Origin: Motacilla alba alba
Lineage: Eukaryota; Chordata; Aves; Passeriformes; Motacillidae
Assembly (NCBI RefSeq): GCF_015832195.1
Contig: NC_052017.1
Span: 46,825,652-46,889,651 of the forward strand
Length of the DNA: 64,000 bases
Reading direction: 5' to 3'
Made by a program: the position numbers and the translations under genes. Of this stretch, positions 28,001 to 38,092 are shown piece by piece. Within the stretch, counting starts at the first letter, position 1. Every line of letters begins with the position of its first letter. Under the pieces are notes generated by a model that made no database searches, was not told the origin of the DNA, and worked only from the letters and a program-made list of their open reading frames with translations.

Positions 28001-31000
28001 AAGCCTGCAAAAGGGATTTGAGCTTCATCCCAGTTATATGTAGCTGAACTGTAATTACTTTACATACAGTAATTATACTCTGAATGTAACAGCAGCAAGA
28101 GATCATTAAATGCCTCCAAGGCAAAAAAAATCAACAGTGGCTTAATTTTGGATTTATTTTCACAGTAAATGTCAGTTTTGCTCCCAACATAAGCACCATG
28201 ACAACGTATTTCATGCTGTTGGACCTCTGTCAGTTCCACATCAACCTGTGTTCCTCAATTGTCCTGAACATCCTGTCCTAAAAACCAAAAAGACCAGAGG
28301 TACTATTTGCATGAACATGTGATGAATGATCTGCAGCCAGGGTGTTTTCTCCACTGGAAAGAAGAGAGGTTAGAAGAGCAGCATTAGATTATTCCCCTTC
28401 ACTAAAGCATGTGTATCCCTATGCAAACTCAGTTTTCTTCCATCATAAGTCTGTGAATCCTCTTTCTATGCTTGGCACAGGAGCGTGCTCCTTGGCATTC
28501 CTGTTCAAATTCTGTCAGATCATTCTCATCACATTTGTGACAACCTGCCTACATGGCTTATCCTGCTCTCCCATGAAATGTTATGGTGAGAAACTACAGT
28601 TCCCCATCACAAGGAGAACAACATCAAACTAAATATATAAGAGAGATGTGGTTTTTTGGACAACAGAATGGGATGACCACCCTCATATTTCTGGTCTTTG
28701 AGACTGACTTCTGACCTGTATCAACTACTACTGTATGAGAACCCTTACTTTTAAGAAGGGTAAGTGAAAACTAAGGTTTCCAGAATGTCTGAACACATAT
28801 CAAATTTCTGAGCACATGACTTTGCTTAGGTAGACAAAACTGGAGTTGGAAATTACACAGCTACTTCTTAAAATATAGACAAATAACATGATACTAGAGG
28901 CATTAATGCTTCACCTTCTCTACTAAGCAGCTTTTAAAAGCCACAAAGAATACAGAAGCCTTAAACTGCTGCTATAACGGAACAATTAGAAGTAGTATCA
29001 CACAAGTATCTAAGAAGTGATAAATAGAAAAGAAAAAAAACCAGACATTTAATTCAAGGGAACAACTCAAAATGACCTTAAACCACCCATTCCCTCCCTC
29101 CCCCAGTGCTTGTGTCAATCTAATACCAAAAACTCATGACAGCAAGCTGTTAGAGCTAAGAGGTACAGCTGGCCAGTAATAAATGCTTTTATATGTAGGC
29201 AATTACTGAATGCTATAAGTCAGAATTCTCCTGGAAGTGTCACAAATGGTGGCTGAGTGCTGAACATGCACTGGCAGGTTTCACATGCACATGGCTGATA
29301 TCAAAAATAGTTCTTCCCAATCTGTAGTTACTTTATAAGCGCAACCTCGTAGCAAAGTGATTTTTCAGCTGCCAAACTAAGTGTGGCTGTCCTTAATTTT
29401 CTTCTGACTAAAGGATACTGTTCCATGCCTATTTGTGCTGGAAACCTAGAATCAACAGGTAATTTAGTACATTTGAAATATTATAATGGATAACAAAGTA
29501 GTTTTCACAGAAGTCATTTAACTGCTATTCTAAAATTTTGTATCGGTCTCCTGAACATCATTACCAAATAAAGGAGAAAATAAATTTAAGACTATGTCAA
29601 AATCATGTTGCAAAGCACCAAGTTTAAAATTCTTTCTCTAGTACATTTGTTTAAACTATAACATATTTTAAACTCACATCTGTAAATCAGACAGCATCAA
29701 CCAAATTAAGAATATACTGTCTTCTAGGAAACTTGTCTTACCACATCCACGAGTTTCCAATGATTACCAATGCCTGATGATTGAAAAAGAGGTGTAGTAT
29801 TCTGAATATAAAACAAATTCATTGCACAGCCTGCCTCCTGAAAACCTGCTTCAGGATTTCAAAAAGTACTGAGATACTGTGCTACTATAAAGTAGCCAGT
29901 TGGAATGGATTATCAACCCAGATTAATTGCATGGATTGCTTAGCAGTGATTCCCAGCTTTTAAATTCTGGATACCATTGGACAGATTACTTCTAAAAGAT
30001 ATGAAAAAGGCAAATGGAAAACCACCATGCTATGGTGTAACGCTATCCTGCATACCCGAATACAGATATCATGCTACAGATCCCACAGGTTTTATCTTTT
30101 GTATCTCATCCACATGTGCTACATGTGTTCTGAGAAGTACAAATCTGAATTTCCTGACTTGACTTATTTCTGTTTTTGCGGTAGAAAACTGTCAAAGAAC
30201 ATATGCCCAGGGCTCATTACCTTTGAGAACTTCCCTCCTGTGATTTATGTACCAGGATTCTTTTCATTGTTTTCACTTCCAAACACTCAACAGTCACAAA
30301 GCCACAAGCCCTTCAGCAATCAAAAAAACCCCAAAACCCACAACAAAACTAATACGGTCTCTTCCTAAAAGATTCCCTCCATCATGTTTACTTCCATTTA
30401 TTTCTATCTTGTTCCTTTCTGCAACAACACTAACAAAAACATGGTCTTAGAGGCACAGGTGAAATATTACATGCAACAATCCGCCACATTTGGAGCGTGA
30501 GGTGATGGCAAGGTATAAGCAAGAAGGGGACAGAAGGGCTGCCTGTCCCCGTTTTGTCATAATTAGGGTACCAAAGAACAGAAAACCCTCCTGTTAATGG
30601 CAACTTGGTCTGTCTTGGGCCAGAGTAGAGCTCTACCACTCTTGGGCGCGATGGTGTTCAGCATCTGCTGACCCATAAGCTGGGCTAGCAGGGCAGCCAG
30701 CCAAAGGCAACCACCCCTGTGAGTCTAAAGAATCTCACAAGAGAGCAGGTTGTGCCCTAGCCAAAATCCCATCATTGTCAAGACATCAGCTGGACCTGGC
30801 AGTACTGGACTTAGTCCATCCTGCAGACACAAGTGTACTAAGTGTCACAGAACAACTCAAAGTACCACAGGCTTGATTTTGCAGAAAGAGGAGTTTTATC
30901 TGTAACTTCCATTTATACACGGGTAGCCATTCCAGTGTCACAGCAGTACTGGAAAAGGGATGGAGTCCATGAGTGCTAACAGAGAATATGTGGGAACCAC

Positions 31001-32532
31001 AAATTTAATGACGATTCTGCACTAACAAAACACTTCCCATGTATAAATGACTGCACCTCAGTCATTAGCCTGGAACCTTGTACCACTGCAGACACTGTCT
31101 AATCTTGTCAGAGGTTATTTGTTAGAAAAAAATGTTACATTTTATGTTATATTTAGGAGCCAGGTCATATTATTGGTTTTTTGTCCTTTAGAAACTGATG
31201 GATTGAGCTAATAAGTCAATAATATGCGTGGTAAAATCCCAATGTAAGCATTTTTCTAGACTTTGGAGTGTGTTATATAAATAATACCTTCCTCTAGACT
31301 ACAGGGCAGCTACTATCCAAGCAGCTTCTTAAATACCTGTTCCATAGGTGGAATGAGGTTAATGACAGGTATTTGTGGGCACGGATATCTCTGTCTGGCC
31401 AGCCTTGCTCTAAAATAGCAGAGAGCTCCTGCAGTTTTCAAGCAGCTGCCACTCAGGTTATATATGCACAGTGAACAAATCCTGTCCAAACTGCACGTGT
31501 GACTAAGGTGCTTAGCAAACATGTTCGTGGAGCACTTCCTCCTATCCTGGGGATGTAATGGTCTGAGCCACTACTTTTGTTTTTAAGATTACCATTACTA
31601 TGTTAGAATATGGCTGAGTTTCTTTTTGCTCAAAATCAGAAATCCTTTCAAGGCTGACTTGAATTTTCAAATTTATAGGAATGCAAACAATGTATGCGAT
31701 CTGTCTACAAGCAATAGTTAAGTTTGAAACTGTGAGATGAGAAGGAACTACACAGATGTGACAAGTAAGATCCTTCCTTTGTCACACTGTGCAAAGGTAC
31801 AATTACATTACAAAGAAATGTTTATCTCCAATATTCAGAAAATTTAAATAGATTCACAAGCCCCTGTAGTTTATGGGCTCCAGACTGTATGGTTTGTCTG
31901 TGCAGAGGGCTATAGAAAGAATATTCTGAAAAAAAGCAGGCAACATAAAGTGTTGTATATGAACCTGTAATGTTCCACTGCCTCTCAAAAACTACAGGCT
32001 TGTATTTGTGGCATAACCGAATCTGACCACAATCCTATATTCTGTTTCCTTGCCACTGGAAACCCCTTTAAAGTTTAAAAACACTCTGGTTTTGAACAGA
32101 AGCTGTCAGGCAACTTGAACTAGAACACACTGGAAGCTCTGTCAATGAATGAATATGGTTTAACAGAAGAATTAGGCAATGAGTTTCTGTAAAAACACTG
32201 ACATTGAGTTACTTTCTATTTTCACAAGCATCTTAGTTATTAATTAGAACCTGTATGATACTGGGAACTTTTACATTTAATCTAAGACTCTTTTTTCCCC
32301 CCCAAAAAATATCCACCTATTTACTTTTCTCCTGTAAAGGTGTTATCTGTCATCCAGCTTTTAATTCTGAGCTTCAAAACCAAGGACAGGTTTCAGCTAT
32401 CAGCCAACTTGTATATCTGATTCATTAGCTGCCAGTGTTCATAAATAACTCTGCATTTTTAGGGATGATTGGCAGTTTGGATTTTCTTCTTTAAAATGAC
32501 AATGCTATTTGAGAAGTACTCTTTCTACCCAA

Positions 32533-32564
<32 letters not shown>

Positions 32565-33760
32565 AGGAAAGGTATGGACTGACTTCCAAGCAGTTTCCTG
32601 CACGTTTACGTCTATACTGAAATACAGTATTATGTAACTGACTCCAAATTCGGGCCCTTCAAATTAAATTACATGGGCACAGTAATAATCAATGAAAGTG
32701 AAGACTTGGCTCTAATGAAATCAAGCAACAAACTCCTACTGATGTAATAAACTCAGGATACAATCACAGAACACTGATTTACAGGCAGACCTGCACAGGA
32801 TGAAACTCTCATCCAAGCAGGTCTCTGGCTTCTACTGCAACACAGGTGCAGTCAGGAATATTTGACGGAGAGATATGGACTCAAAATAACTATTTTTCAC
32901 AAAATCTCATCCTTTAAGATTGCAGTGGCTATTGCTCATCTCCAGCATTGCTCTGATCAATCCCATTAACTTTATTTCTGTTCCCATTATCAGAAGTAAC
33001 ACTCTAGTCATATCCATGCACAGATGGAACAGCATATCAATTATGCAGAGAAAGAGTAGCTTTCTCTAGTAGTAAGAGATCTTAGTTATGATTGCAAGGG
33101 TATTGAATGAGGGCACACTAAGACACCTCCAGCAGATTTCTTGTAGATAGATTTCCCCGTGGCAAAGTAACATTGGCTTGAGCCAGCTGAAGTAATGACA
33201 CAAGAAAGGATGTCAAATTTTAACAAGGAAGACATCTGTTTTCAAGCAGCAACTGTATTGTACACAGCACAAGAAGACAGTTTTGTGTAGCACCAAGTAC
33301 CAGTCTATATTATCGTTAGCTGGTCATAATAGAGGTCTGTATACACACATACTATAGGGTTTTGTTAACTCCTCTGAGAACACAGCAAGGGGTAGAGCCA
33401 AAACGAGTAAGACACCAGATATAATCAGCAGTAGTTTTACTGGCATTCTTCCTTGCATGGTCTGTCCCTCGCTCCAGCGGAGCGGGTGTCACCTCCGCAC
33501 TCCCCCGTGTCGCGGGGCAGGGCCCGCAGGTGACACGCTCCCTCCCCATTCACCGGAGGGCTCCTGCTCCTGGAGCCAGGCAGGTGTGGAGCCCTTCCCC
33601 CGTCCCCAGGGGACACCCCACCGACACCCGCGGCGCCGCCCGGGCGATGCTCCCTCGCTCGGCGGGAAGCGCTGGCGGCCCGCCGGCTGCCCCGGGCGCG
33701 GCGGGAACCGCGCCGCCCCCTCTCCCGCTCCTCACCGGTGACACAGATGGACTCCAGCAT
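9885..33760 (-). CDS. MATCAP2: MATCAP2 (KIAA0895), whole coding span, 7 coding exons
   Basis: This gene encodes a protein of the KIAA0895/MATCAP (DUF1704) metallopeptidase family. Family members act on microtubules as tubulin C-terminal carboxypeptidases (detyrosination), best shown for the paralogue MATCAP1; activity of this copy is inferred. Coding exons in order are 33760-33736, 26850-26198, 18590-18447, 16250-16118, 14915-14610, 14100-14003 and 10046-9885. They sum to 1521 nt, 506 aa, and every junction is GT-AG and in phase. I recall the human protein as about 520 aa. The N-terminus (residues 1-84) starts MLESICVTEKLHW. Residues ~84-170 are Arg/Ala/Pro-rich low complexity. The catalytic region runs from ~172 to the end. 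The zinc motif HEIGTH (HExxxH) is at residues 316-321, and the following TEEG (350-353) is the likely third-ligand region. The protein ends ELQDLIN, then TAA. No signal peptide or membrane segment is visible. The ATG was chosen because it lies in a CpG island and splices in frame to a conserved N-terminus. Confidence 0.93.
10047..14002 (-). other. MATCAP2: MATCAP2 intron 6
   Basis: This 3.96-kb intron lies between coding exons 6 and 7. It contains a CR1 3' end in antisense to the gene (12356-12778). A slightly GC-richer stretch at about 10800-11190 is open in several frames, but I recognise no protein there. Otherwise I see nothing. Confidence 0.85.
12356..12778 (+). mobile_element. CR1 LINE, 3' end fragment
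   Basis: Blocks in order match the avian CR1 3' region: a GGCACTGGAGCATCCCTCCT-type block, GAGGAAAGGCTGAGAGAACT, then TACAATGAGGGTGGAAAAAC, AGATATTCAAAGC and GGAAGTTGGACTAGATGATG. It is diverged, lacks the reverse transcriptase part, and lies in MATCAP2 intron 6, opposite in orientation to the gene. Ends are approximate. Confidence 0.85.
14003..14100 (-). CDS. MATCAP2: MATCAP2 coding exon 6 (98 nt)
   Basis: The acceptor is CCTTTCAG|GCTG and the donor GGAAAG|GTGATT. It encodes the end of QPGC and then FNKDQVYLDGILRILRYRE through DFHLLTALGK. It was not obvious as a long open frame; I found it from the phase requirement between exons 5 and 7. Confidence 0.94.
14610..14915 (-). CDS. MATCAP2: MATCAP2 coding exon 5 (306 nt), second half of zinc motif
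   Basis: The acceptor is TTTTTTTCAG|GAACTC and the donor CAACCAG|GTGAGT. It completes Gly319 and encodes THYFRG (supplying His321), then NPTEEGLASIHSVLFRKDPF, LLYYTVYQASQMSF and VKDPNTRWDYCVRAKRGWTD. It is the most recognisable exon of the gene. The open frame runs into intron on both sides, but splice sites and homology bound the exon here. Confidence 0.96.
14916..16117 (-). other. MATCAP2: MATCAP2 intron 4
   Basis: This 1.2-kb intron interrupts the Gly codon inside the HExxxH motif. I see no repeats or other features in it. Confidence 0.85.
16118..16250 (-). CDS. MATCAP2: MATCAP2 coding exon 4 (133 nt), first half of zinc motif
   Basis: The acceptor is TCTTCAG|ATTGTGG and the donor GAAATTG|GTATGAG. 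It encodes residues 275-318 and the first base of Gly319. It contains VHLTEDLLSRASMTVVNG, STAREHWLEGM and LRHEIG, so His316 and Glu317 of the HExxxH site lie at its 3' end. Confidence 0.95.
16251..18446 (-). other. MATCAP2: MATCAP2 intron 3
   Basis: This 2.2-kb intron is AT-rich. I recognise no element in it. Confidence 0.8.
18447..18590 (-). CDS. MATCAP2: MATCAP2 coding exon 3 (144 nt)
   Basis: The acceptor is ATTTCATAG|TCC and the donor GGGGAG|GTAAGC. The exon encodes 48 residues (227-274) containing LQKYGSYEKFEQATGG and RIWNHVRKYM, both typical of the family's catalytic region. The length is a multiple of three, so skipping would keep frame. Confidence 0.94.
18591..26197 (-). other. MATCAP2: MATCAP2 intron 2
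   Basis: This 7.6-kb intron is the largest of the gene and mostly unique AT-rich sequence. A stretch at about 20500-22150 is somewhat GC-richer, with an open frame at 21550-21885 of unknown origin. It may be an old degraded element, but I could not assign it. Confidence 0.8.
26198..26850 (-). CDS. MATCAP2: MATCAP2 coding exon 2 (653 nt), contains GC-rich low-complexity segment
   Basis: The acceptor is a pyrimidine tract with CTAAATTCAG just before AAAAACTTCAC; the donor is AAGCAG|GTAGAG. The exon encodes residues 9-226. It includes the recognisable motifs GILKDIFTTGTSSYNVLLQS and LTAIKPSN and ends SHASDRFLKQ. Between them, residues ~84-170 are Arg, Ala, Pro and Ser rich and encoded by very GC-rich sequence (about 26370-26640). 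The open frame continues upstream of the acceptor and downstream of the donor, but those parts are intron. Confidence 0.93.
26370..26640. other. intragenic GC/CpG-rich island inside MATCAP2 exon 2
   Basis: This stretch of roughly 270 bases has dense CG dinucleotides (GCCGGCGGCG, GGGGCCGGGGCGGC, CCGCCCGCCC types) and sits inside an otherwise AT-rich gene body. It encodes residues ~84-170 of MATCAP2 (Arg/Ala/Pro/Ser rich). The high GC also opens long frames on the opposite strand, which I do not regard as genes. Confidence 0.8.
27225..27460 (+). mobile_element. possible degraded CR1 internal (RT) fragment
   Basis: An AAAAGATAGGAAACTG block is followed by GTCCCACAGGGATCTGTGCT, which would correspond to the VPQGSVL region of a CR1-type reverse transcriptase. 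Flanking sequence is consistent but strongly decayed. This is a weak call. Confidence 0.4.
32531..32570. repeat. poly-A followed by (AAAAG)n
   Basis: Nineteen A are followed by G and then about three AAAAG units. No SINE or processed pseudogene is recognisable upstream of it. Confidence 0.9.
33661..33707 (+). promoter_or_regulatory. two E2F-type sites (GGCGGGAA)
   Basis: Copies of GGCGGGAA lie at 33661-33668 and 33700-33707, 39 bp apart, just downstream of the first MATCAP2 donor. In such GC-rich DNA chance occurrence is quite possible. Confidence 0.35.
33736..33760 (-). CDS. MATCAP2: MATCAP2 coding exon 1 (25 nt)
   Basis: The exon encodes MLESICVT plus the first base of the next codon. The donor reads CACCG|GTGAG on the minus strand. 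It lies inside the CpG island. Joining it to exon 2 gives the in-frame peptide MLESICVTEKLHW, which matches the family N-terminus as I recall it. Confidence 0.88.
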
Positions 33761-33986
33761 GGTGCTCCGCCGGGCAGCGCCGCCGCTCTGCCCCGCCGGC
33801 TGCCCCCCGCGCGGCGGGCTCCCGGCTGCTGGGCGGGGTCCCCCGAGGGGAGGCGGCGGGGAGGCAGCGCCCGGCGCCGCGGGATGCGCCCGCCTCGCCG
33901 CCTCGGCGGATCCGGGGAGCGCGGCTGGCCCCGGGCCGGCAGGCGGGAGCCGCGCCGGCAGAGCCCCCGCCCGCCCGCCTCTGCAG

Positions 33987-34005
33987 ACTACAAGTCCCGG
34001 CGGGC
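33987..34005 (+). promoter_or_regulatory. ZNF143/THAP11 (SBS)-type motif
   Basis: ACTACAAGTCCCGGCGGGC resembles the known consensus ACTACAATTCCCAGMATGC. The core ACTACAANTCCC is intact. It lies about 230 bp upstream of the MATCAP2 ATG. Confidence 0.6.
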
Positions 34006-34049
34006 TCCGCGGGGCCCGAGCGCTGGAGGGGGCGGGGCGCGGGCGCGCA

Positions 34050-34068
34050 GCACCCTGGGATCTGTAGT
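34050..34068 (-). promoter_or_regulatory. ZNF143/THAP11 (SBS)-type motif, opposite orientation
   Basis: On the minus strand this reads ACTACAGATCCCAGGGTGC, matching the ACTACA--TCCCAG--TGC skeleton. It converges with the motif at 33987-34005, with about 45 bp between them. Confidence 0.6.
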
Positions 34069-36305
34069 GCAGCTGTCGGTGTCCCGGGGTGCCACCCCGC
34101 CGACGCCACCCGGGAACATCAGGCCGCTGTATCCCACCGGCACTGCTGGTCCCAGGTGTCAGCAGCATAGGCCAGGCTTTAGTGTCATCCTTTGCAGGAA
34201 TTTAGCGAGCATCACTCACGCACAGACCAGCGTTGCAGTCCTCTGAGAATCACCAGCTACCACCATCCCTGCAATTGGCAACAGTCGGTGTGATTGGTAA
34301 TTATCTGCTGGATCTGTGGCAGGCAGAGGAAGGACTGCATGGGACAAGGGTGCTTAGCAGAATACGTGCCACCCTGGGAGATGGTTCTCGTGCCAGGGAA
34401 TGTCTCATGTAATGAGAATGGAGGAATTGCATCAGGGCAACGGTTTAGGGCCGTAACTGATGGTTATCATACACCGATAAGTAGTAAATAGAATTTAAAG
34501 TAGAAGACAGACTTTATATTACACCCTCCTGTCACCTTACTTGTTGTGCAATCTGTTGCTTTGCTTGTGAAACCTTTCACTCCTTGAAATACAATCTGTG
34601 CGTTTTAAAAATGAACATCTAATAGGAACAAGTTATTTTATCTTAGCAATCGTGGTTGTGTAACCCATTAATGTAGGCACAGTGTAGGAAGATTTTGTAC
34701 TTTTCATGCAGACTTAAGGGGACTACTGAAGTCAGATTACACATCAGTACGTTTTACTGTGTTAACAATGTTTACTTTTCTTAAATGATCAGCATTTATT
34801 GGAGAGAGCAGTTTAATTGAAAGTAACTTACCAGCACAATAGTGCTTAATACAGATTATGGGAGTGTAGGGATCTCCCAGGGAGAAGAAAGCTGGGAAGT
34901 TGTGTGGTGCTTTAGTTGAGTATCTTAAATATCTGCCACGTTCCGTCTCATCAATAAATCCATATCTGCAATGTGCTCTACACAAAGATTCCCTCCATAG
35001 CACTGCCCAATAAGACCTGGCTGTATCATCAGGTAGCAGTGGAGGAAATTCTACAGATCCCAGCTTGTTGATACTTCACAGAACCCCTTTCTGTCTCCTA
35101 CCTGGAAAAGTTTCACTGAGTTTTGTGAATCCTTCTTAGACAGACATGCATACTTGCAAGAATGCAATTACGAGACTGAGTAAATACTGCTCAGTTAGCT
35201 CTGTCTGCTTTCATGTCAGTCTTCACAGGCAATTATTAAAAAAACAAAAATAAGGGTTTAAAGCAAATATTTTCATTTTATTTTCTACTGCCTCACACAC
35301 AGTCAAACCCAGCTTAAGACCAGCTATGAAAAGACTGAGGTGTCATTTTTCTCAGTTGGCTAATGAGGAGCCAGTGCTGAAACACACTTCTACCTAGCTG
35401 ACAAATTTGAGGTCTCTTTTAACTTAAAATCTTTGAAGATCCAGAAAGATATATGCTCTGTCAACATGTCCAAGTTTAACCTAAAATACCCTCTAAACTA
35501 TTTTGCTAACAATGTAGCATCTGGAACTTGCAGGCTTGTCTCCAAATCTCAAATTGCAGGAACTGAATAAACACTTTTAAATTTAGAGAGACAAAGCTAT
35601 CCCTAATGGGTTAGAGTTTGCTTCTGATACATGGTAATTACAGGAAAAAAAATCCCAAAAAAACAGTGAATCTGTTCAAGCACTACAAATAATTAGCACA
35701 GCTGACGAAGAAATGATAGACAACTGCTAAAATATAAAGTCAATGTACCATTTTAATGAAACCTCCCAGCAGTTTAGCTGCATAGACCCTAATTCTCCTT
35801 CTAGAGATGCTATTTTATATATACTTGGATGCCATAGCAATGAAATCAGTAACTATCCAGCTATTTTGTGTATTTTACACATCTACCTTCTCTCCTTGCT
35901 CCATCCAGGGGATGCCTTCTCTCCATCTCTCTCATCTCCTGCCTGCTTCTCCCTGGTGTCCTTTTTCCCTGAGTGCTTGGGTAGTCAGTCACCCCTGAAT
36001 CTGCTGCCTCCACCTTGTTTTTTTTCTCTTTCCCCGCTAGCCTTTTCCTTTGCAGGATGGTGTGAAGGTTTTTTTAGGTCATACTAGCTCCTGGCTGTTG
36101 CAAGAGCATGCCAAAAGCAATAGCAGCAGAAGGCACAGAGGAGGGATGCTAAAAGGCCACCTGTCCCAGCTTTCTGCTTCATCTCCGAGCAAGCTTTGTC
36201 ACATTTGTTGATGAAAAGCATAACATGGAAAGGTAAGCTGAGTAAAACATTACTGAATATCTCATGACAAAAATGCTACACACACACATATATAATTATA
36301 TAATA

Positions 36306-36310
<5 letters not shown>

Positions 36311-36344
<34 letters not shown>
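36311..36344. repeat. (TA)n microsatellite
   Basis: About 17 consecutive TA dinucleotides follow an imperfect CACACATATATAATTATATA lead-in. Confidence 0.95.
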
Positions 36345-36347
<3 letters not shown>

Positions 36348-36943
36348 TGTATCTCTAGCAGTTCTGACCTTAAAGACATCTTAGCTTCCAACCCTGTCTG
36401 AAAAGACAGCAGGGAAAAAGACAAGCTATTCTGTCATGAAAAAATTTCTGGAGGCTATCAGTACAGCTGGCACTGATCAATGTAAAAAGATGAGGGAACA
36501 TAGGGACAAATTGTGATGTTTAGATGAGCCACACTGTGGAATACAGCTTAAATGACACAGTTGCACAGTCCAAATGGATCTATAGCCATTGTTAGGAGCC
36601 AGAATTAAAGGTGACATGCATCTGGTATTTCAGCTTTAACGGAACATTACTTCCACAGATAATTTTGGATTTACCTGGTCATTCAGAGGTAATGTCATAG
36701 TCCCTTGGTCAAAAACACTGCAATGTCTTGCACGCAGAGGAGTATCTTTATAGGAATATTAGCATCAACAAGCTCTGCAATGTGTACAGTCTGGAAGAGC
36801 AGTGACACATTTTACTGATCTCTGTATCTGTCAGAAGCTAACACTGCAAAATTTCAACACATACACACATATATAAATGCACATACATATAGATGCATAT
36901 AAGATATATATATATGCATTTGTCTACATTTGGATTTTAAATA

Positions 36944-36954
<11 letters not shown>

Positions 36955-37003
<49 letters not shown>

Positions 37004-37006
37004 TTC
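36955..37006. repeat. (TA)n microsatellite with GTGTGTATAC edges
   Basis: About 20 TA units are preceded by TATGTGTG and followed by CATATATTCACAC. A further 60-bp imperfect CATACA/TATATA stretch precedes it (36860-36925). Open frames here are repeat artefacts. Confidence 0.95.
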
Positions 37007-37645
37007 ACACATGCTTGTTTTAACATTGGTTTTATTTGGTTCCTTCCTCATATTCACACCATCTTTCCACCACTTCTCTATGACAACAAAGAATCACTGA
37101 TGAACTATGAAAGCTGAGAACAAGAGTCCTTAACTTACTCTGCATAATTTGGCACAGCTTCAGGCCCTTCAGAGTGGCAAGGTCATCCTTCCCTCCCCAC
37201 GTAATGACTCTTAGCTAGCTGAGTATCTCCTGACCAAACAATTTCACAGACCAAGTGTCTCTCAACTGACTGTCCTTCCAGACATACTCTTTCTAGAAGC
37301 TCCTTCAGAAATGTCTGACATTGCCTTCTGATTCCAGCTAGGTCCTACACTCCTAGTACACAGCAAATGCAGCACATGCTTGTGGGAGCTGCTTACTCAT
37401 AGACTTGTTCAATGGGACTGCTATTTTAAGATGCACAACTTGATACAGCTCCAGTATTCAGATTGATTTATCCACTGAATTTGTTCACACTTTATGCTAA
37501 GGAAGCTCAAAACCATACACTCAATGCATCAAGGGCAAACAAAACATAGGCAAACCTTGCAGTAAAGTACAGATAAGTGAAAGCAATGTAAGATCCTTGT
37601 GATGTGAACCTATGAGTGCATCTGACTGTTGTCTGCCATTACATG

Positions 37646-37699
37646 AGGAAAGAAAGCTAAGATGTCTATTGTAGGAAAGAAATCTAAGATGTCTGTTGT
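37646..37699. repeat. 27-bp tandem duplication
   Basis: Two adjacent 27-bp units (37646-37672 and 37673-37699) both begin AGGAAAGAAA, contain CTAAGATGTCT and end TTGT. They differ at two positions. Confidence 0.9.
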
Positions 37700-38092
37700 A
37701 CACTCATAAATTTACTTATACCTACTAATGAAAAAGAGGCTGGAGGCTTCTTTCCTATGGCAGAGAAGTGGGTTATGCAAATATAACAGTCACAGTAAAG
37801 CATTCACCTCCTTCAGTATGGACTGAGGAACCAACTCACCCCTCTTGACCTTTCCTCCTCTAGCCATCTGTCCACTCCTGCAGGAATGCCTTGTCACTCC
37901 AGGGGTCCTTCTCAGAAAGGCAGGGTGTTGCCTTTGGCAGTGGCAGGCAGGACTGGCAGGCAGCAGTGGCAAGCAGCCGAGCACAAGCTGCCTGCCGAAC
38001 TGCAAACACCAGCAGATCAATCGCAGGTGCCTTGCTGTGGCAACACAAATACCAGGTCAGGCAGCACAGGCAGCACAAGACAATCTGCCGCA

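Larger units (their letters stand above)
26851..33735 (-). other. MATCAP2: MATCAP2 intron 1
   Basis: This 6.9-kb first intron contains a possible degraded CR1 reverse transcriptase piece (about 27225-27460) and a poly-A/(AAAAG)n tract (32531-32570). Its 5' end lies within the CpG island. The rest looks like unique AT-rich sequence. Confidence 0.8.
33460..34100 (-). promoter_or_regulatory. MATCAP2: CpG-island promoter of MATCAP2
   Basis: A dense CpG, GC-box-rich stretch covers the first coding exon and the ~340 bp upstream of it, flanked by AT-rich DNA on both sides. It contains a GC box (GGGGGCGGGGCGC, about 34029-34041), a convergent pair of ZNF143/THAP11-type motifs and two GGCGGGAA (E2F-type) sites just inside intron 1. 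No TATA box is obvious. The transcription start is not determined. Confidence 0.8.

Noticed and set aside
33437..34246. Long open frames on both strands at the MATCAP2 CpG island
   Set aside because: Same composition artefact. Only the 25-nt segment 33736-33760 fits splicing to the next exon.
36854..37057. Minus-strand frame with a Tyr-Ile repeat
   Set aside because: Direct translation of the TA microsatellite.
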